From: Caballeronia sp. Lep1P3
Lineage (GTDB): Bacteria > Pseudomonadota > Gammaproteobacteria > Burkholderiales > Burkholderiaceae
Direction: 5' to 3'
NCBI RefSeq assembly: GCF_022879595.1
Contig: NZ_CP084266.1
Span: 558,001-622,000 of the forward strand
Length of the DNA stretch: 64,000 nt
Shown: piece by piece, positions 18,384-26,736 of the stretch
Position numbering within the stretch: position 1 is the stretch's first letter
How the letters are laid out: each line of letters starts with the position of its first letter
Position numbers and translations under genes: made by a program
The notes under the pieces: generated by a model
Seen by the model: only the letters and a program-made list of their open reading frames with translations
Told to the model about the DNA's origin: nothing
The model's database searches: none

Positions 18384-18809
18384 TTAGCCCTGCGGCCTCT
18401 CGACGGCGGCCTTCAGTTCCTGCAGCGCCTCTTCCATGCGCTTGCTGACGAGCGCATACGCTTCGGCCTGCGTCTGCTGCGTGGTGCGCGCGATGTCCTG
18501 CATGTCGGCGAGCGCATTGTGCAGCGCACGCTGCACGACTTCGTTCGCATTGAATGGCGGCGTCGCCTGCGACGATGCGAACTGCCTCGCGATGCCTTCC
18601 AGTTCGCCCAGCGTGCGGCGCAGGATTTCGAGCTGCTTGTCGCGCAACGCCTCGATTCCGCCGAACGCCACGCGATTGGTCGCGGCGAGCGCTTCGACGT
18701 CCTTGCGCCGCGATTCCATGATCGAGGTGACGTCGAATCCGGGTAGCTGATACTGCTGGAACATGGCGGCAAACTGGCTGAACGGATCGCTGAATTTTGA
18801 TTGATTCAT
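18384..18809 (-). CDS. phasin family protein
   Basis: 141 residues with a GGGAGG ribosome site. The sequence is almost all amphipathic helix without a signal or membrane segment: FSQFAAMFQQYQLPGFDV, then SRRKDVEALAATNRVAFGGI, EALRDKQLEILRR. This is the phasin pattern. Phasins coat polyhydroxyalkanoate granules in the cytoplasm and affect their size and number. No PHA synthase or depolymerase gene is beside it. It converges on the kinase gene with a 12-base gap and diverges from the small membrane protein gene at 19077. Confidence 0.82.
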   Translation of the reverse strand: MNQSKFSDPFSQFAAMFQQYQLPGFDVTSIMESRRKDVEALAATNRVAFGGIEALRDKQLEILRRTLGELEGIARQFASSQATPPFNANEVVQRALHNALADMQDIARTTQQTQAEAYALVSKRMEEALQELKAAVERPQG

Positions 18810-18925
18810 CTTGCCTCCCAGGTTCATTCGGACCAAGCGCGAGCGTGTGTTCGATGACCACGTCTTCGCGCGGCAGTGTGCGCCGTTCGCCGCAGCCGCA
18901 ACCGCTGCAGCCGGCCCCTGATACT

Positions 18926-18937
18926 ACCAATATTGGT
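18926..18937. promoter_or_regulatory. 12-base perfect palindrome ACCAATATTGGT
   Basis: A perfect palindrome in the 267-base divergent region between the phasin gene and the small membrane protein gene, 117 bases upstream of the phasin start. Its AT core is unusual against the GC-rich surroundings, which suggests a regulator binding site. The regulator is unknown. Confidence 0.4.
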
Positions 18938-18994
18938 GTCCGAAATGGGGCAAGGGAAAACACCAGAGTCCGCAATGAACGCGGCGCTGCCGAT

Positions 18995-19008
18995 TTGACG
19001 CAGGTCAA
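18995..19008. promoter_or_regulatory. FNR/Dnr-type box TTGACGCAGGTCAA
   Basis: The half-sites TTGAC and GTCAA are perfect inverse copies with a 4-base spacer, as in FNR/ANR/Dnr boxes (TTGAT-N4-ATCAA). The centre is 75 bases before the start codon at 19077, so if it works at -41.5 transcription starts about 34 bases before that codon. A Crp/Fnr-type regulator is encoded 1 kb away. Confidence 0.6.
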
Positions 19009-19076
19009 GGCGCGGCGCGCGAGAGGTACGACGATGAAAGTGAAGGGCGCTGTGCAATGCGCCGCAGGAGGACATC

Positions 19077-19268
19077 ATGATCAGGGGCGAAACGCGAATC
19101 GTCGCGGCGGCGGTTGCCGTGTTCGTTGCGCTCGCGGGCATCGTCGTGGCGCTGCACGGCCTCGTGTTCGACAAGGCCGCCGTGCTCGACTGGGGCGCCT
19201 TCGCGACGCTGCTCGGGGTCGCGTCGTTCGCGGTGCTGCTGATTCCCATGCCGAGCGACAGCGCCTGA
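19077..19268 (+). CDS. small hydrophobic membrane protein
   Basis: 63 residues with an excellent AGGAGG ribosome site 6 bases before the ATG. Two hydrophobic segments (about residues 8-30 and 38-56) make it a likely two-helix inner-membrane protein; the ends are short and polar. No family is recognised. An FNR-type box upstream suggests induction at low oxygen. It ends 20 bases before the convergent gene at 19288. Confidence 0.65.
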   Translation: MIRGETRIVAAAVAVFVALAGIVVALHGLVFDKAAVLDWGAFATLLGVASFAVLLIPMPSDSA

Positions 19269-19287
19269 ATTCCCGCTTCGAGGCGCT

Positions 19288-19668
19288 TCAGACGCGCCAG
19301 CTGTCTTCCTCGCCCGCGAACACGCTGTGTTCGGCCTTGATCTGCGCGCGGTCGATGCACTGCACATGCCACCGGCCCACGCTTTGCGCGGCGCCGTCCG
19401 CGTACCACAGGACGCGGCCCGCAAGCCCTTCGCTCGGGCCGCCGGGCGCGTCGACATCCAGTTGTTCCAGCATGCAAACGGGCTGCTGCGCGCGCGGATC
19501 GTAGATCATCGTTCCGTTCGACGCGGCGCGCAGCCCGCCCCAGTCCGGCACGTCGATCGACTGATGGCCCTCGCGGGACCAGCGGCGCGATTCCTTGTCG
19601 AGCCACAGGATGGCGTAGGCGGCGGCTTGCATGCCTTCGAATCCATCCAGCTTGACGGTGATACGCAT
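19288..19668 (-). CDS. conserved-looking cytoplasmic protein of unknown function
   Basis: 126 residues; the start at 19668 is set by a GGAGGATG ribosome site. The sequence begins MRITVKLDGFEGMQAAAYAI and contains LWYADGAAQSVGRWHVQCID near the end. It is acidic, has no signal peptide or membrane helix, and looks like a compact alpha/beta protein. I recognise no family. It stands between a membrane protein under a possible FNR box and the Crp/Fnr regulator gene, which hints at, but does not prove, a link to oxygen or stress response. Confidence 0.65.
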   Translation of the reverse strand: MRITVKLDGFEGMQAAAYAILWLDKESRRWSREGHQSIDVPDWGGLRAASNGTMIYDPRAQQPVCMLEQLDVDAPGGPSEGLAGRVLWYADGAAQSVGRWHVQCIDRAQIKAEHSVFAGEEDSWRV

Positions 19669-20039
19669 GACATCCTCCTCCATTGCAACGGTTTTGAGGA
19701 ACATTACGCCCGGCGTTCGGCTCGCATGACGAACGCCACACGCGAAAATGGTTCGACTATGTGGCTTGTTCCGGGTTCTCGGATAGCGGTGAAAACGCGT
19801 GTTGCACCGCATCGGCGATGGTCGATCGACAAAGCAAATCCGGTGCCGACGAGCGGTGAACACGCGCGCGAAAGTCCAGCTTAGTCCTTCTACGTTGACG
19901 CTTTGGCGACAACCGTCATCGTCCAATGGAAATTGTGTTGAATGGGCCGCTCGCCGCGCTGGGGCAATTTTCGTCGCGAGCGGTGCACCGTGCACGCATT
20001 ACGCGCGATGCAGCCGAAACCTCGCAGAACGAACGATCG
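19669..20039. other. 371-base intergenic region with short inverted repeats
   Basis: No credible gene on either strand. GGCGTTCG at 19712-19719 faces CGAACGCC at 19730-19737 (8-base arms, 10-base spacer), 44 bases upstream of the start at 19668, and may be an operator or a 5' leader hairpin. A second feature is GTGCAC at 19983-19988 repeated at 19990-19995, just downstream of the Crp/Fnr stop. No T-run terminator was found. Confidence 0.5.
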
Positions 20040-20738
20040 TCATGCGTGCGCGAGGCGCGCGCGGTCCACGATGCGCAAGTGCCGTCCGTTCAATCCGATC
20101 GCGCCTTCGCGCTGCAGCTTCGACAATGTTCGGCTCACCGTTTCGAGTTCGAGGCCGAGATAACTGGCGATGTCGGCGCGCGTCATCGGCAGCGTAAGCT
20201 CGCTTTTTTCGCCGGCGCGCGCGGCGCTCGCTTCGAGCCGGCTCGACAAGTCGAGCAGAAACGCCGCGACGCGCTCGCGGGCCGGCATGGTGCCGAGGAT
20301 CAGCGCAAGGCGCGCCGCGCGCACGATTTCCGCGCTCATGATCGCGAGCAGCGCATGCTGCATCGGCGCATATTCGCGGCACAGCGGCTCCAGAATGCCC
20401 ACCGGCATGATTCGCACGACGCTGTCCTCGAGCGCGACGGCATCGCTTTCGTGACGTCCGGTGCAGATGCCATCCAGCCCGAGCGTTTCATCCAGCAGAT
20501 GAAACGCCGTGATCTGCGTGTGCGGGGCGCTATCGTCATCGGCGCAGGGATAGCCCGCCACGCTCTTGAAGCAGCCGCTTTGCACCGTGTACAGGCTTCG
20601 TAGCGGCTCGTGCGCGCAATAGAGCGCGTCGCCCCGGACGATGGAGCGCGTCGGGAAGGGGATGGCGTCGGTATCGGCGAAATGGACGTGTAGCGCGAGA
20701 TCCGGCCTTGGCACGCCGGGATCGCTTGCGGGGTGCAT
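20040..20738 (-). CDS. Crp/Fnr-family transcriptional regulator
   Basis: 232 residues from the ATG at 20738, which has a GGAGACG site. The N-terminal two thirds is a cyclic-nucleotide-binding-like beta roll, followed by the dimer helix (YAPMQHALLAIMSAEIVRAA) and a C-terminal helix-turn-helix: TRADIASYLGLELETVSRTL. The E-x-x-S-R of the recognition helix is the FNR type that reads TTGA half-sites. FNR's N-terminal cluster of cysteines is missing; the visible cysteines are scattered, so a classical oxygen-sensing iron-sulfur cluster is unlikely and it may be Dnr- or FixK-like. A matching box lies at 18995-19008. Confidence 0.88.
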   Translation of the reverse strand: MHPASDPGVPRPDLALHVHFADTDAIPFPTRSIVRGDALYCAHEPLRSLYTVQSGCFKSVAGYPCADDDSAPHTQITAFHLLDETLGLDGICTGRHESDAVALEDSVVRIMPVGILEPLCREYAPMQHALLAIMSAEIVRAARLALILGTMPARERVAAFLLDLSSRLEASAARAGEKSELTLPMTRADIASYLGLELETVSRTLSKLQREGAIGLNGRHLRIVDRARLAHA

Positions 20739-20811
20739 GGCCGCGTCTCCAGGACTTCTACTCTGACAGTATGGTTCACGCGCGGCCAAACGTGCATGTC
20801 AGTCGTGCAAG

Positions 20812-22167
20812 TCAGTCGAGCGGACGGCGAACCATCGGAAGGACGATGCGTGCTTCCGCGCCGCCGCCGTCTCGCGCGCGCAGTTCGAGGGTGCCGCCGT
20901 GCAGCTTCGCTATCCGCTCGACGATCGCGAGTCCGAGTCCCGTGCCTTTCGGGTGGCCTTCGGGCTGGCCTTCGCCGCCGCGCCTGAACGGTTGCTTGAG
21001 CGCTTCCGGGTCCTGTCCGCGAAGCCCCGGCCCGCGATCCGCGATCACGATGCAGGCGGCGTTCGCGCCCGCATCGGTCCATGTGCGCGCTTCGAGGCCG
21101 CTCACGCCATACAGCACCGCGTTCTGCATCACGTTCATGAGCATGCGCATGACGCTGATCGGACGAAACGCGAACGGCTCGATGTCGCCCAGCGACAGCG
21201 CAAACTCGTGCCCGAGGCCCGCGAAATCCGCGGCGAGATTGGCGACGAGCGCATTCAAATCGCCGACGACGGGCGTCTCTTTCGCGCCGCTGCCCGCGTA
21301 GTCCATGAACTGCTGAAGAATGCTGTCGATCTGGTCGAGATAGCCCTCGGCCGATGCCGCGAACGCCGCGTCCGTCGATGGCACGGCGGACATCGCCAGC
21401 GCGAGCCGCATTTTGGTCATCGGCGTGCGAATGTCGTGCGAGATGCCGGCGAGCATCAGCGCGCGCGTCGCCTCGGATTCGGCGAGTGCAGCCGTCATGT
21501 GATTGAACGCGTCGCTGACTTGCGCGATCTCGGTCGGGCCGTCGGTCGGCAGCACGCGCGGCTCGCCGCCCGCGGAGAGACGGCGCGCGGCATCGGCGAG
21601 ACGCGCGAGCGGGCGGTTGAGATGGCGCTGGATCGCATAGGCCGTCGCGGTGGCAAGCGCGCCGAGACCGAGCGAGAGCAGCAGCGCCGTGGCGACGCCG
21701 TCGTCGTGCGCGGCTTCCGGCACCGGCAGCGCGATCCAGCGCGGCTCGCCCGACAGATGCACGCGAATCCAGAGGCGCTGCTGGCCGTCGCCGGACGTTT
21801 CGCTGCCTTGCCAGCGCACCGGCATGTCGTCAGGCAGATCGCGGCGAAGACGCTCGGTGAACGTATCGCGCTGATATGTCCGATAAAAGCGCAGCCACGA
21901 TTGCGGCGATGCGCTGCTTGCGCCTGCGGGCAATGCCGCGCGCACGTCCAGGTGCGCGGTGACGGCGCGGGCGCGATCGTCCGGCGTCGCGCCGAGGACG
22001 GCGTCGAGCGTCCGGATATAGCTTGCGAAGGTCGCGGCGGCCCGCTCGATGCGCGGCGTCTGGATGAAGTGCAGCAACACCGCGAGCGCGCAGACCTGAC
22101 TGAGCGCGACGAGCGCCACGAGCAGCAGCACGCTGCGAGCGAAGAGCGAGCGCGGCGCGAGGCTCAC
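20812..22167 (-). CDS. two-component sensor histidine kinase, EnvZ-like
   Basis: 451 residues from a GTG at 22167 that overlaps the response-regulator stop (GTGA). One membrane helix is at about 11-34, a periplasmic domain of some 120 residues follows, then a second helix at about 158-180, a HAMP domain, the phospho-acceptor box GISHDIRTPMTKMRLAL with His244, and the ATPase domain with NAVLYG, DRGPGL and GTGLGLAIV. The HDIRTP box and total length match EnvZ (His243). It phosphorylates the adjacent OmpR-type regulator in response to an envelope or osmotic signal. The signal is inferred from similarity only. Confidence 0.9.
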   Translation of the reverse strand: MSLAPRSLFARSVLLLVALVALSQVCALAVLLHFIQTPRIERAAATFASYIRTLDAVLGATPDDRARAVTAHLDVRAALPAGASSASPQSWLRFYRTYQRDTFTERLRRDLPDDMPVRWQGSETSGDGQQRLWIRVHLSGEPRWIALPVPEAAHDDGVATALLLSLGLGALATATAYAIQRHLNRPLARLADAARRLSAGGEPRVLPTDGPTEIAQVSDAFNHMTAALAESEATRALMLAGISHDIRTPMTKMRLALAMSAVPSTDAAFAASAEGYLDQIDSILQQFMDYAGSGAKETPVVGDLNALVANLAADFAGLGHEFALSLGDIEPFAFRPISVMRMLMNVMQNAVLYGVSGLEARTWTDAGANAACIVIADRGPGLRGQDPEALKQPFRRGGEGQPEGHPKGTGLGLAIVERIAKLHGGTLELRARDGGGAEARIVLPMVRRPLD

Positions 22168-22877
22168 GGCTCGATGTCCGCGAGCAGCATATAGCCGACG
22201 CCCCACACGGTCTTGATGAAGCGCGGCTTGCCGGGATCGTCCTCGATCAGCTGGCGCAGCCGCAACACCTGCACGTCGATGCTGCGATCGAGCGCGTCAT
22301 GATCGCGGCCACGCGTGCGCGCGATCAGGTTGTCGCGGCTCACCGCGCGATTCGGCGACGAGCCGAGCGCGTTCAGCAACTGCATCTGCGCCGAATGCAT
22401 CTCGAACGGCTCGCCGCCCCGAAAAAGCTGCTGCTTGCCGAGATCGAGCCGGAAGTCGCCGAAGCGGATTACTTGCGACGTGAGCGTGGGGTCGCCGGCG
22501 GCGATCTTCTGTCGGCGCAGCAACGCCCGCACGCGCGCGACGAGTTCTTGCGGCAGAAAGGGCTTGGCGAGGTAATCGTCCGCGCCGGTTTCGAGGCCGA
22601 CGACCTTGTCGACCGGATCGCCCTTCGCGGTGAGCATGAGGATCGGCAGCGTGTGGCCTTCGGCGCGCAGGCGGCGGCATACCGAAAGACCGTCTTCCGG
22701 CTCCATCATCCAGTCGAGCACGAGCACGTCATACGGTTCCCGCTGAAGATAGCGGTCGAGCCGCTTGCCATTCTCGACGACGCGCACGGCAAACCCCTGC
22801 GAGCTCAGGAAGCGCTGAAGCATGTTGCGCAGCTCGGCTTCGTCGTCGAGCACGATGATCTTCGGCAAAGCGTCCAT
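22164..22877 (-). CDS. OmpR-family response regulator
   Basis: 237 residues. The receiver domain has the acidic pair (VLDDEAE), phospho-acceptor Asp55 in VLVLDWMMEPEDG, a T in MLTAKGD and the conserved Lys in AKPFLP. The C-terminal winged helix runs from about 135 and ends VWGVGYMLL. This is the OmpR pattern. The gene lies directly upstream of, and overlaps, the EnvZ-like kinase gene. Targets in this window are not evident. Confidence 0.92.
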   Translation of the reverse strand: MDALPKIIVLDDEAELRNMLQRFLSSQGFAVRVVENGKRLDRYLQREPYDVLVLDWMMEPEDGLSVCRRLRAEGHTLPILMLTAKGDPVDKVVGLETGADDYLAKPFLPQELVARVRALLRRQKIAAGDPTLTSQVIRFGDFRLDLGKQQLFRGGEPFEMHSAQMQLLNALGSSPNRAVSRDNLIARTRGRDHDALDRSIDVQVLRLRQLIEDDPGKPRFIKTVWGVGYMLLADIEP

Positions 22878-22890
22878 GCGGCGCTCCGTT

Positions 22891-23199
22891 TCAGCGTTGG
22901 GCCGTGTGTCCGCGCAGGAAGGCTTCGATCTGCGAGAGCGTCACATAGCCGTTGCCGAGCGTGTCGATCTCGTCGAAATGCTTCGCGACCACCGGCAGGC
23001 CCGTTACCGCCTGATCGCGCGTGAGCTTGCCGTCGTGCGTGGTGTTGGCATGCGCGAAGCGCGTCTGCAGCTTCTGCATGCCCTGTTCGACGCGCGGGCT
23101 TGCGCCCATCGGCTGCGTGGCGGTCTGCGCGTTCGCCGTGCCGGAAACGAGCGCGGCGGAAAGGACAAGCGAGGCGAGCAGGGCGGCGATCTTTTGCAT
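22891..23199 (-). CDS. secreted EF-hand-like small protein
   Basis: 102 residues. A signal peptide (MQKIAALLASLVLSAALVSG, cut near ANA-QT) is followed by two EF-hand-like loops: NTTHDGKLTRDQA and IDTLGNGYVTLSQIEAF. Both lack several of the acidic ligand residues of a canonical DxDxDG loop, so calcium binding may be weak or lost. It starts upstream of the response regulator with a 13-base gap and may be the first gene of that operon, making it a possible periplasmic partner of the sensor. The ATG at 23199 was chosen because it begins the signal peptide. Confidence 0.75.
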   Translation of the reverse strand: MQKIAALLASLVLSAALVSGTANAQTATQPMGASPRVEQGMQKLQTRFAHANTTHDGKLTRDQAVTGLPVVAKHFDEIDTLGNGYVTLSQIEAFLRGHTAQR

Positions 23200-23453
23200 G
23201 ACGTTCTTCCTTCTTTGATAGGCGGCGCAATGGCGCGGCGCAGTCTTTCGGCGGACTGATTCTAGTGGGCCGCGCGCCGAAGACAATTTCCCGCGTGCTA
23301 CGAAACATGTCGGCGTATTTCATGGCCGGTTCGCGAACGGCCTTGCGACATCCGGCGACACAGGTTTGCGCTAACGCCTCAGGGCCGTGTCTCGCTATCG
23401 TTGCGCTGGCCGCCGAATCGTCGGCGCTCGATCGAACCCAGTGAGGACATACG

Positions 23454-23792
23454 ATGAAGATCCATCTGCTCAGTGCTTCCGCCATCGCCGCCATCGCCCT
23501 GACCTGCGCGCAGACTGCGTCGGCGGGAACGACCGTTCAGGTCTCCTACGCCGCGCCCGCCGTGGTCTATGCGCCGCCGCCGCGTCCCGTCTACTACGCG
23601 CCGCCTTACGCCTTCGCGGCCGCGCGGACCGTGGTCATGGTGCCCGTCGCCGCACCGGTGCCGCCGCCTCCGCCGCCACGCGCGCCGGTCGTCGTCGTTC
23701 CGGCGCCGGTGCGTGTCTACGCGGCGCCGCCTGCCGTGCGCATCACGTATGCGCAGCCGGTGCTGGCCGCACCGGTCGTCGTGATGCACTGA
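23454..23792 (+). CDS. secreted Pro/Ala/Val/Tyr-rich protein
   Basis: 112 residues with a GAGGACATACG site. A clear signal peptide (MKIHLLSASAIAAIALTCAQ, cut near ASA-GT) leads into a low-complexity mature chain of alternating Ala-Pro, Val and Tyr (YAPPPRPVYYAPPYAFAAAR, later PPPPPPRAP). Proteins of this composition are common in Burkholderia and sit in the periplasm or envelope, but their role is not known. A 254-base gap separates it from the divergent EF-hand gene. Confidence 0.7.
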   Translation: MKIHLLSASAIAAIALTCAQTASAGTTVQVSYAAPAVVYAPPPRPVYYAPPYAFAAARTVVMVPVAAPVPPPPPPRAPVVVVPAPVRVYAAPPAVRITYAQPVLAAPVVVMH

Positions 23793-23971
23793 TCGCGCTG
23801 AATCGAGCATAGTGCATTTCGTCGGCAGCGCACGCCCACCGGCGTCGCGCGCAAACCGGGACCGCGCTTTGCGGGGAGCTTGCAATGGCGGCATCCCCGG
23901 CTTCTATACTGGATGAACCACCTCCGGCGCATGCCGGATCGCGTGGCGACTTTCGGAAGGAGGGGCGAGCC

Positions 23972-24253
23972 ATGTTGTTCATCGTCAGTTGGACCGCGCT
24001 GCCCGAGGTTCGAAACCGGGCAGCCGAACGCTTCCTGCAAAGCGGCGGTGCGCCGCCCGAAGGCGTCCGCTTGACGGGACGCTGGCATGGCATCGGGTCG
24101 ATACGCGGCTTCGCCGTCTGCGAAGCGAGCGACATCGAGCCGATGGCGCTATGGGCGCACGAATGGGCCGACCTCTTCACGCTCGACATCGTGCCCGCGA
24201 TGACGGACGAACAGGCCGGCAAGCTGCTCGCGCAGGCGGCAGAGCGGCGTTAG
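23972..24253 (+). CDS. DUF3303-like small protein
   Basis: 93 residues with a strong GGAAGGAGG ribosome site. It begins MLFIVSWTALPEVRNRAAER and has G-R-W-H then the segment VCEASDIEPMALWAHEWADL, which resembles the DUF3303 family of small ferredoxin-fold cytoplasmic proteins of unknown function. A TATACT -10-like hexamer at 23905-23910 with a TTGCAA 19 bases upstream is a possible promoter. It is 47 bases upstream of the BKACE gene and may share its transcript. Confidence 0.72.
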   Translation: MLFIVSWTALPEVRNRAAERFLQSGGAPPEGVRLTGRWHGIGSIRGFAVCEASDIEPMALWAHEWADLFTLDIVPAMTDEQAGKLLAQAAERR

Positions 24254-24300
24254 ACCTTTTCTGCATCGAGCATCGGGGCGAACCCGAATAGGAGACGAGC

Positions 24301-25137
24301 GTGACGCAAGCCCAATCCACCGAACCCTGCATCATTTCCGTCGCCATCACCGGCTCCGTGCCGCGCAAGAAGGACAATCCGGCGGTGCCGATCACGATCT
24401 CGGAGCAGATCGAGAGCACGCACGCGTCCTACGAGGCCGGCGCGACGCTCGTCCATCTCCATGTGCGCGACGAAGACGAACGGTCCAGTTCGGACCGGCA
24501 TCGCTTCGAGGAGCTTCAGGAGGGAATCCGCAAGCATTGTCCGGACATCATCATCCAGTTCTCGACGGGCGGGCGCGGACGGTCGTTCGAGCAGCGCGGC
24601 GCGATGCTCGATCTGAAGCCTGATATGGCGTCGCTCGCGACGGGATCGGTGAATTTTCCGACCATCGTGTACGAGAATCCGCCGGACTTCGTGCGCTCGC
24701 TCGCGCAGCTCATGCTCGATCACGACGTGAAGCCGGAAATCGAAGTCTTCGACCTGGCGATGCTCTACAGCACCGTCGATCTCGTGAATCAGGGGCTGCT
24801 CAAGCGTCCCGTGCACGTTCAGTTCGTGCTGGGCGTGAAGAACGCGTTGCCGGCGCGTCGCGAGATACTGGAATTCGAAGTCGAGCAGTTGAGGAAACAT
24901 CTGCCGGATGCGACGTGGGTGGCCGCGGGCATCGGTCGGCATCAGCTCGAAGTGAATCGCTGGTGTCTCGAATTGGGCGGGCACTGCCGCACCGGTCTCG
25001 AAGACAATGTGCGCTGGGACAAGGACACGCTCGCGACGAGCAATGCGCAGCTCGTGGGCCGTGTGGCTTCGCTGTGCGAGGAATTTGGACGTCCTGTCGC
25101 GAGCGCGCAGGAGGCGCGCAGGCTGCTGTCGTTATGA
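24301..25137 (+). CDS. beta-keto acid cleavage enzyme (BKACE/DUF849 family)
   Basis: 278 residues from a GTG with a TAGGAGACGAG site. The zinc-binding motif HLHVRDEDE (from residue 52) and SVAITGSVPRKKDNPAVP at the N-terminus are typical; IQFSTGGRGRSF and GSVNFPTIVYENPP follow, and the C-terminus has GLEDNVRWDKDTLA. The family condenses a beta-keto acid with acetyl-CoA to give acetoacetate and a new acyl-CoA. The acid used (for example 3-keto-5-aminohexanoate or dehydrocarnitine) depends on residues I cannot place. A terminator 54 bases downstream ends the unit. Confidence 0.9.
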   Translation: MTQAQSTEPCIISVAITGSVPRKKDNPAVPITISEQIESTHASYEAGATLVHLHVRDEDERSSSDRHRFEELQEGIRKHCPDIIIQFSTGGRGRSFEQRGAMLDLKPDMASLATGSVNFPTIVYENPPDFVRSLAQLMLDHDVKPEIEVFDLAMLYSTVDLVNQGLLKRPVHVQFVLGVKNALPARREILEFEVEQLRKHLPDATWVAAGIGRHQLEVNRWCLELGGHCRTGLEDNVRWDKDTLATSNAQLVGRVASLCEEFGRPVASAQEARRLLSL

Positions 25138-25190
25138 AGTCGACGTGCCGCGTCTGGTTCGACTTCATCGCTCGTCGTGTTTCATGTACG

Positions 25191-25220
25191 GGCCGGCGTC
25201 CACCGCCGGCCTTATTTTTT
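25191..25220 (+). terminator. rho-independent terminator after the BKACE gene
   Basis: GGCCGGCG (25191-25198) and CGCCGGCC (25204-25211) form a perfect 8-base-pair stem with a 5-base loop, followed at once by TTATTTTTT. It is one of the clearest terminators in the window and separates the BKACE gene from the adhesin relic. Confidence 0.92.
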
Positions 25221-25254
25221 CGCCGTGCGTCAGACGGCGTTTTCGCATCTCTCA

Positions 25255-25900
25255 CGTCTTCGGGCTATTTGCCTGCGGGCAAGCAGTTGATACTACGGAT
25301 CACGAACGGTGCACGAAACGTGCGGCGCGGTCTCCAGGTCAACGGGAATCGACTCACTGTCCGCGCGCGCGAAAGCACAGTCGAGTACGACGACGCGAGC
25401 CCGAGCCGCATCACGCTCGGCGGCAAGAATGCGCCGGCCGTCACGCTCACGAATGTCGCGCCCGGAGCCGTCGATCCCAATAGTCCCCACGCAGTAAACG
25501 GTGCGCGATCTGACGCCGCAGCAAGCAGCGCGGCGGCTGCGTTGGGAGGCGGCATGGAACGACCGCCGGACCGACGTATCGCTTCCAGGACGGTTCCCAG
25601 TACCCGTCCGTCGGCGACGCGCTCTCGAACCTCGACGGTCGCGTCGTGCGGAACACGGCCGACATCACGAACATCAACTCGACGCTGAGCAACATCGAGA
25701 CGGGCGGCGGAATCAGATATTTCCACGCCAACGCGACGCTTGACTCGTCCGCGACAGGCGCCGAATCCGTCGCGATCGGTTCGGGTTTCATCGCCGATCG
25801 TTCGAGCACGGTATCCGTGGGCGCGCCGAGCAGTTCAGCAAACGTCGACTTTACGGTCGGAGCGGGGCATCAGGGGTTAACGGCGCGTCGCCGACATGAC
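25255..25900 (+). pseudogene. relic of a trimeric autotransporter adhesin (YadA/BpaA type)
   Basis: Two reading frames together give passenger-domain sequence. In frame 3 up to about 25553: SRITLGGKNAPAVTLTNVAP and DPNSPHAVNGA, the stalk/neck pattern (ITLGG...NVA.G...AVNGSQL). In frame 2 after about 25554: TYRFQDGSQYPSVGDALSNL, TADITNINSTLSNI, IRYFHANATLDSSATG, SVAIGSGFIADRSSTVSVG, the head and neck motifs of YadA-like proteins. A single frameshift near 25554 joins them. There is no signal peptide, coiled-coil stalk of normal length, or C-terminal beta-barrel anchor, so the gene is truncated at both ends and dead. No transposase remains beside it. Confidence 0.8.
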
Positions 25901-25992
25901 CACCGTCCGCGTGTCGGGGCCAGCACCGGCGGCGTTCGCCCCAGAATCTGCCTTACAATCGGTCTCCACCCTGACAAGCACGCGCAGCGCAC

Positions 25993-26685
25993 ATGAACGA
26001 GCGTAAAACGCCCGGTCTCGCCGACCGCATCTACAGCGAGATCCTCAACAGCATCATGGAGGGCGACTTCAAGGAGGGCGACCGGCTCATGACGGAGCAT
26101 GCGCTCGCGGATCGCTTCGCCACTTCGCGCCCGACCGTGCGCGAAGCGCTCGCTCGTCTGCGCGCCGACGGCATCATCGTTACGCGGCGCGGTTCGGGAA
26201 CCACGGTCGGACGCCGGCCCGATCCGGATGTGCGCCGCTTCGCGCCGCTCGAAACGCTGTCCGACATCCGGCGCTGCTATGAATTTCGCATCGTCACCGA
26301 GGCGGGCGCGGCCGCGCTTGCGGCACAGAAGGCCGATGCCGACGACTTGCGCGCCATTCAGGACGCCTGGGACCAGTTGGAGCGCGTCGTCGAAGCGCAG
26401 CAGGGCATCGGTGCCAAAGACGACTTCGCGTTCCATCTCGCGGTGGCGCGCGCGTCGAAGAACCAGTTCTTCATCACCGTGATGTCGTTCATCGAAGAGC
26501 AGGTCGTGTTCAGCATGAACCTGTCGCGCAATCTCTCGCTCGTGAAGACGCTCGAGCGTCAACGCCTCGTCCAGCGCGAACATCTCGACGTACTCGAAGC
26601 CATCCGCGACCGCGATGCAGCCCGCGCAGCGCATGCGATGAAGACGCACCTCGAAAGCGCGCTCGACCGGATGTTCGGCAACTAG
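25993..26685 (+). CDS. GntR/FadR-family regulator (FCD domain)
   Basis: 230 residues. The winged helix-turn-helix is at about 8-75 (ILNSIMEGDFKEGDRLMTEH, then TSRPTVREALARLRADGI), followed by an all-helical FCD ligand domain (about 90-220) with the metal or acid ligand residues typical of it (FAFHLAVARAS, QREHLDVLEAIRDRD). The family mostly represses sugar-acid or carboxylate catabolism until its substrate binds. The ATG overlaps the end of the adhesin relic frame by chance. Candidate operators at 26685-26697, 26737-26749 and 27889-27901 suggest control of the DapA-like gene and the ABC transporter operon. Confidence 0.9.
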   Translation: MNERKTPGLADRIYSEILNSIMEGDFKEGDRLMTEHALADRFATSRPTVREALARLRADGIIVTRRGSGTTVGRRPDPDVRRFAPLETLSDIRRCYEFRIVTEAGAAALAAQKADADDLRAIQDAWDQLERVVEAQQGIGAKDDFAFHLAVARASKNQFFITVMSFIEEQVVFSMNLSRNLSLVKTLERQRLVQREHLDVLEAIRDRDAARAAHAMKTHLESALDRMFGN

Positions 26686-26697
26686 TTGTCATACGAC
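26685..26697. promoter_or_regulatory. candidate GntR operator 1
   Basis: GTTGTCATACGAC, an imperfect inverted repeat of the form GTTGT-N3-ACRAC that overlaps the stop codon region of the GntR gene. Its centre is 52 bases (about five helical turns) from operator 2, so the two sites lie on the same face of the DNA. Confidence 0.5.
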
Positions 26698-26736
26698 TTC
26701 GGACCGTAAGCGGCGACAGGCATCTTGTGGTGCCAA

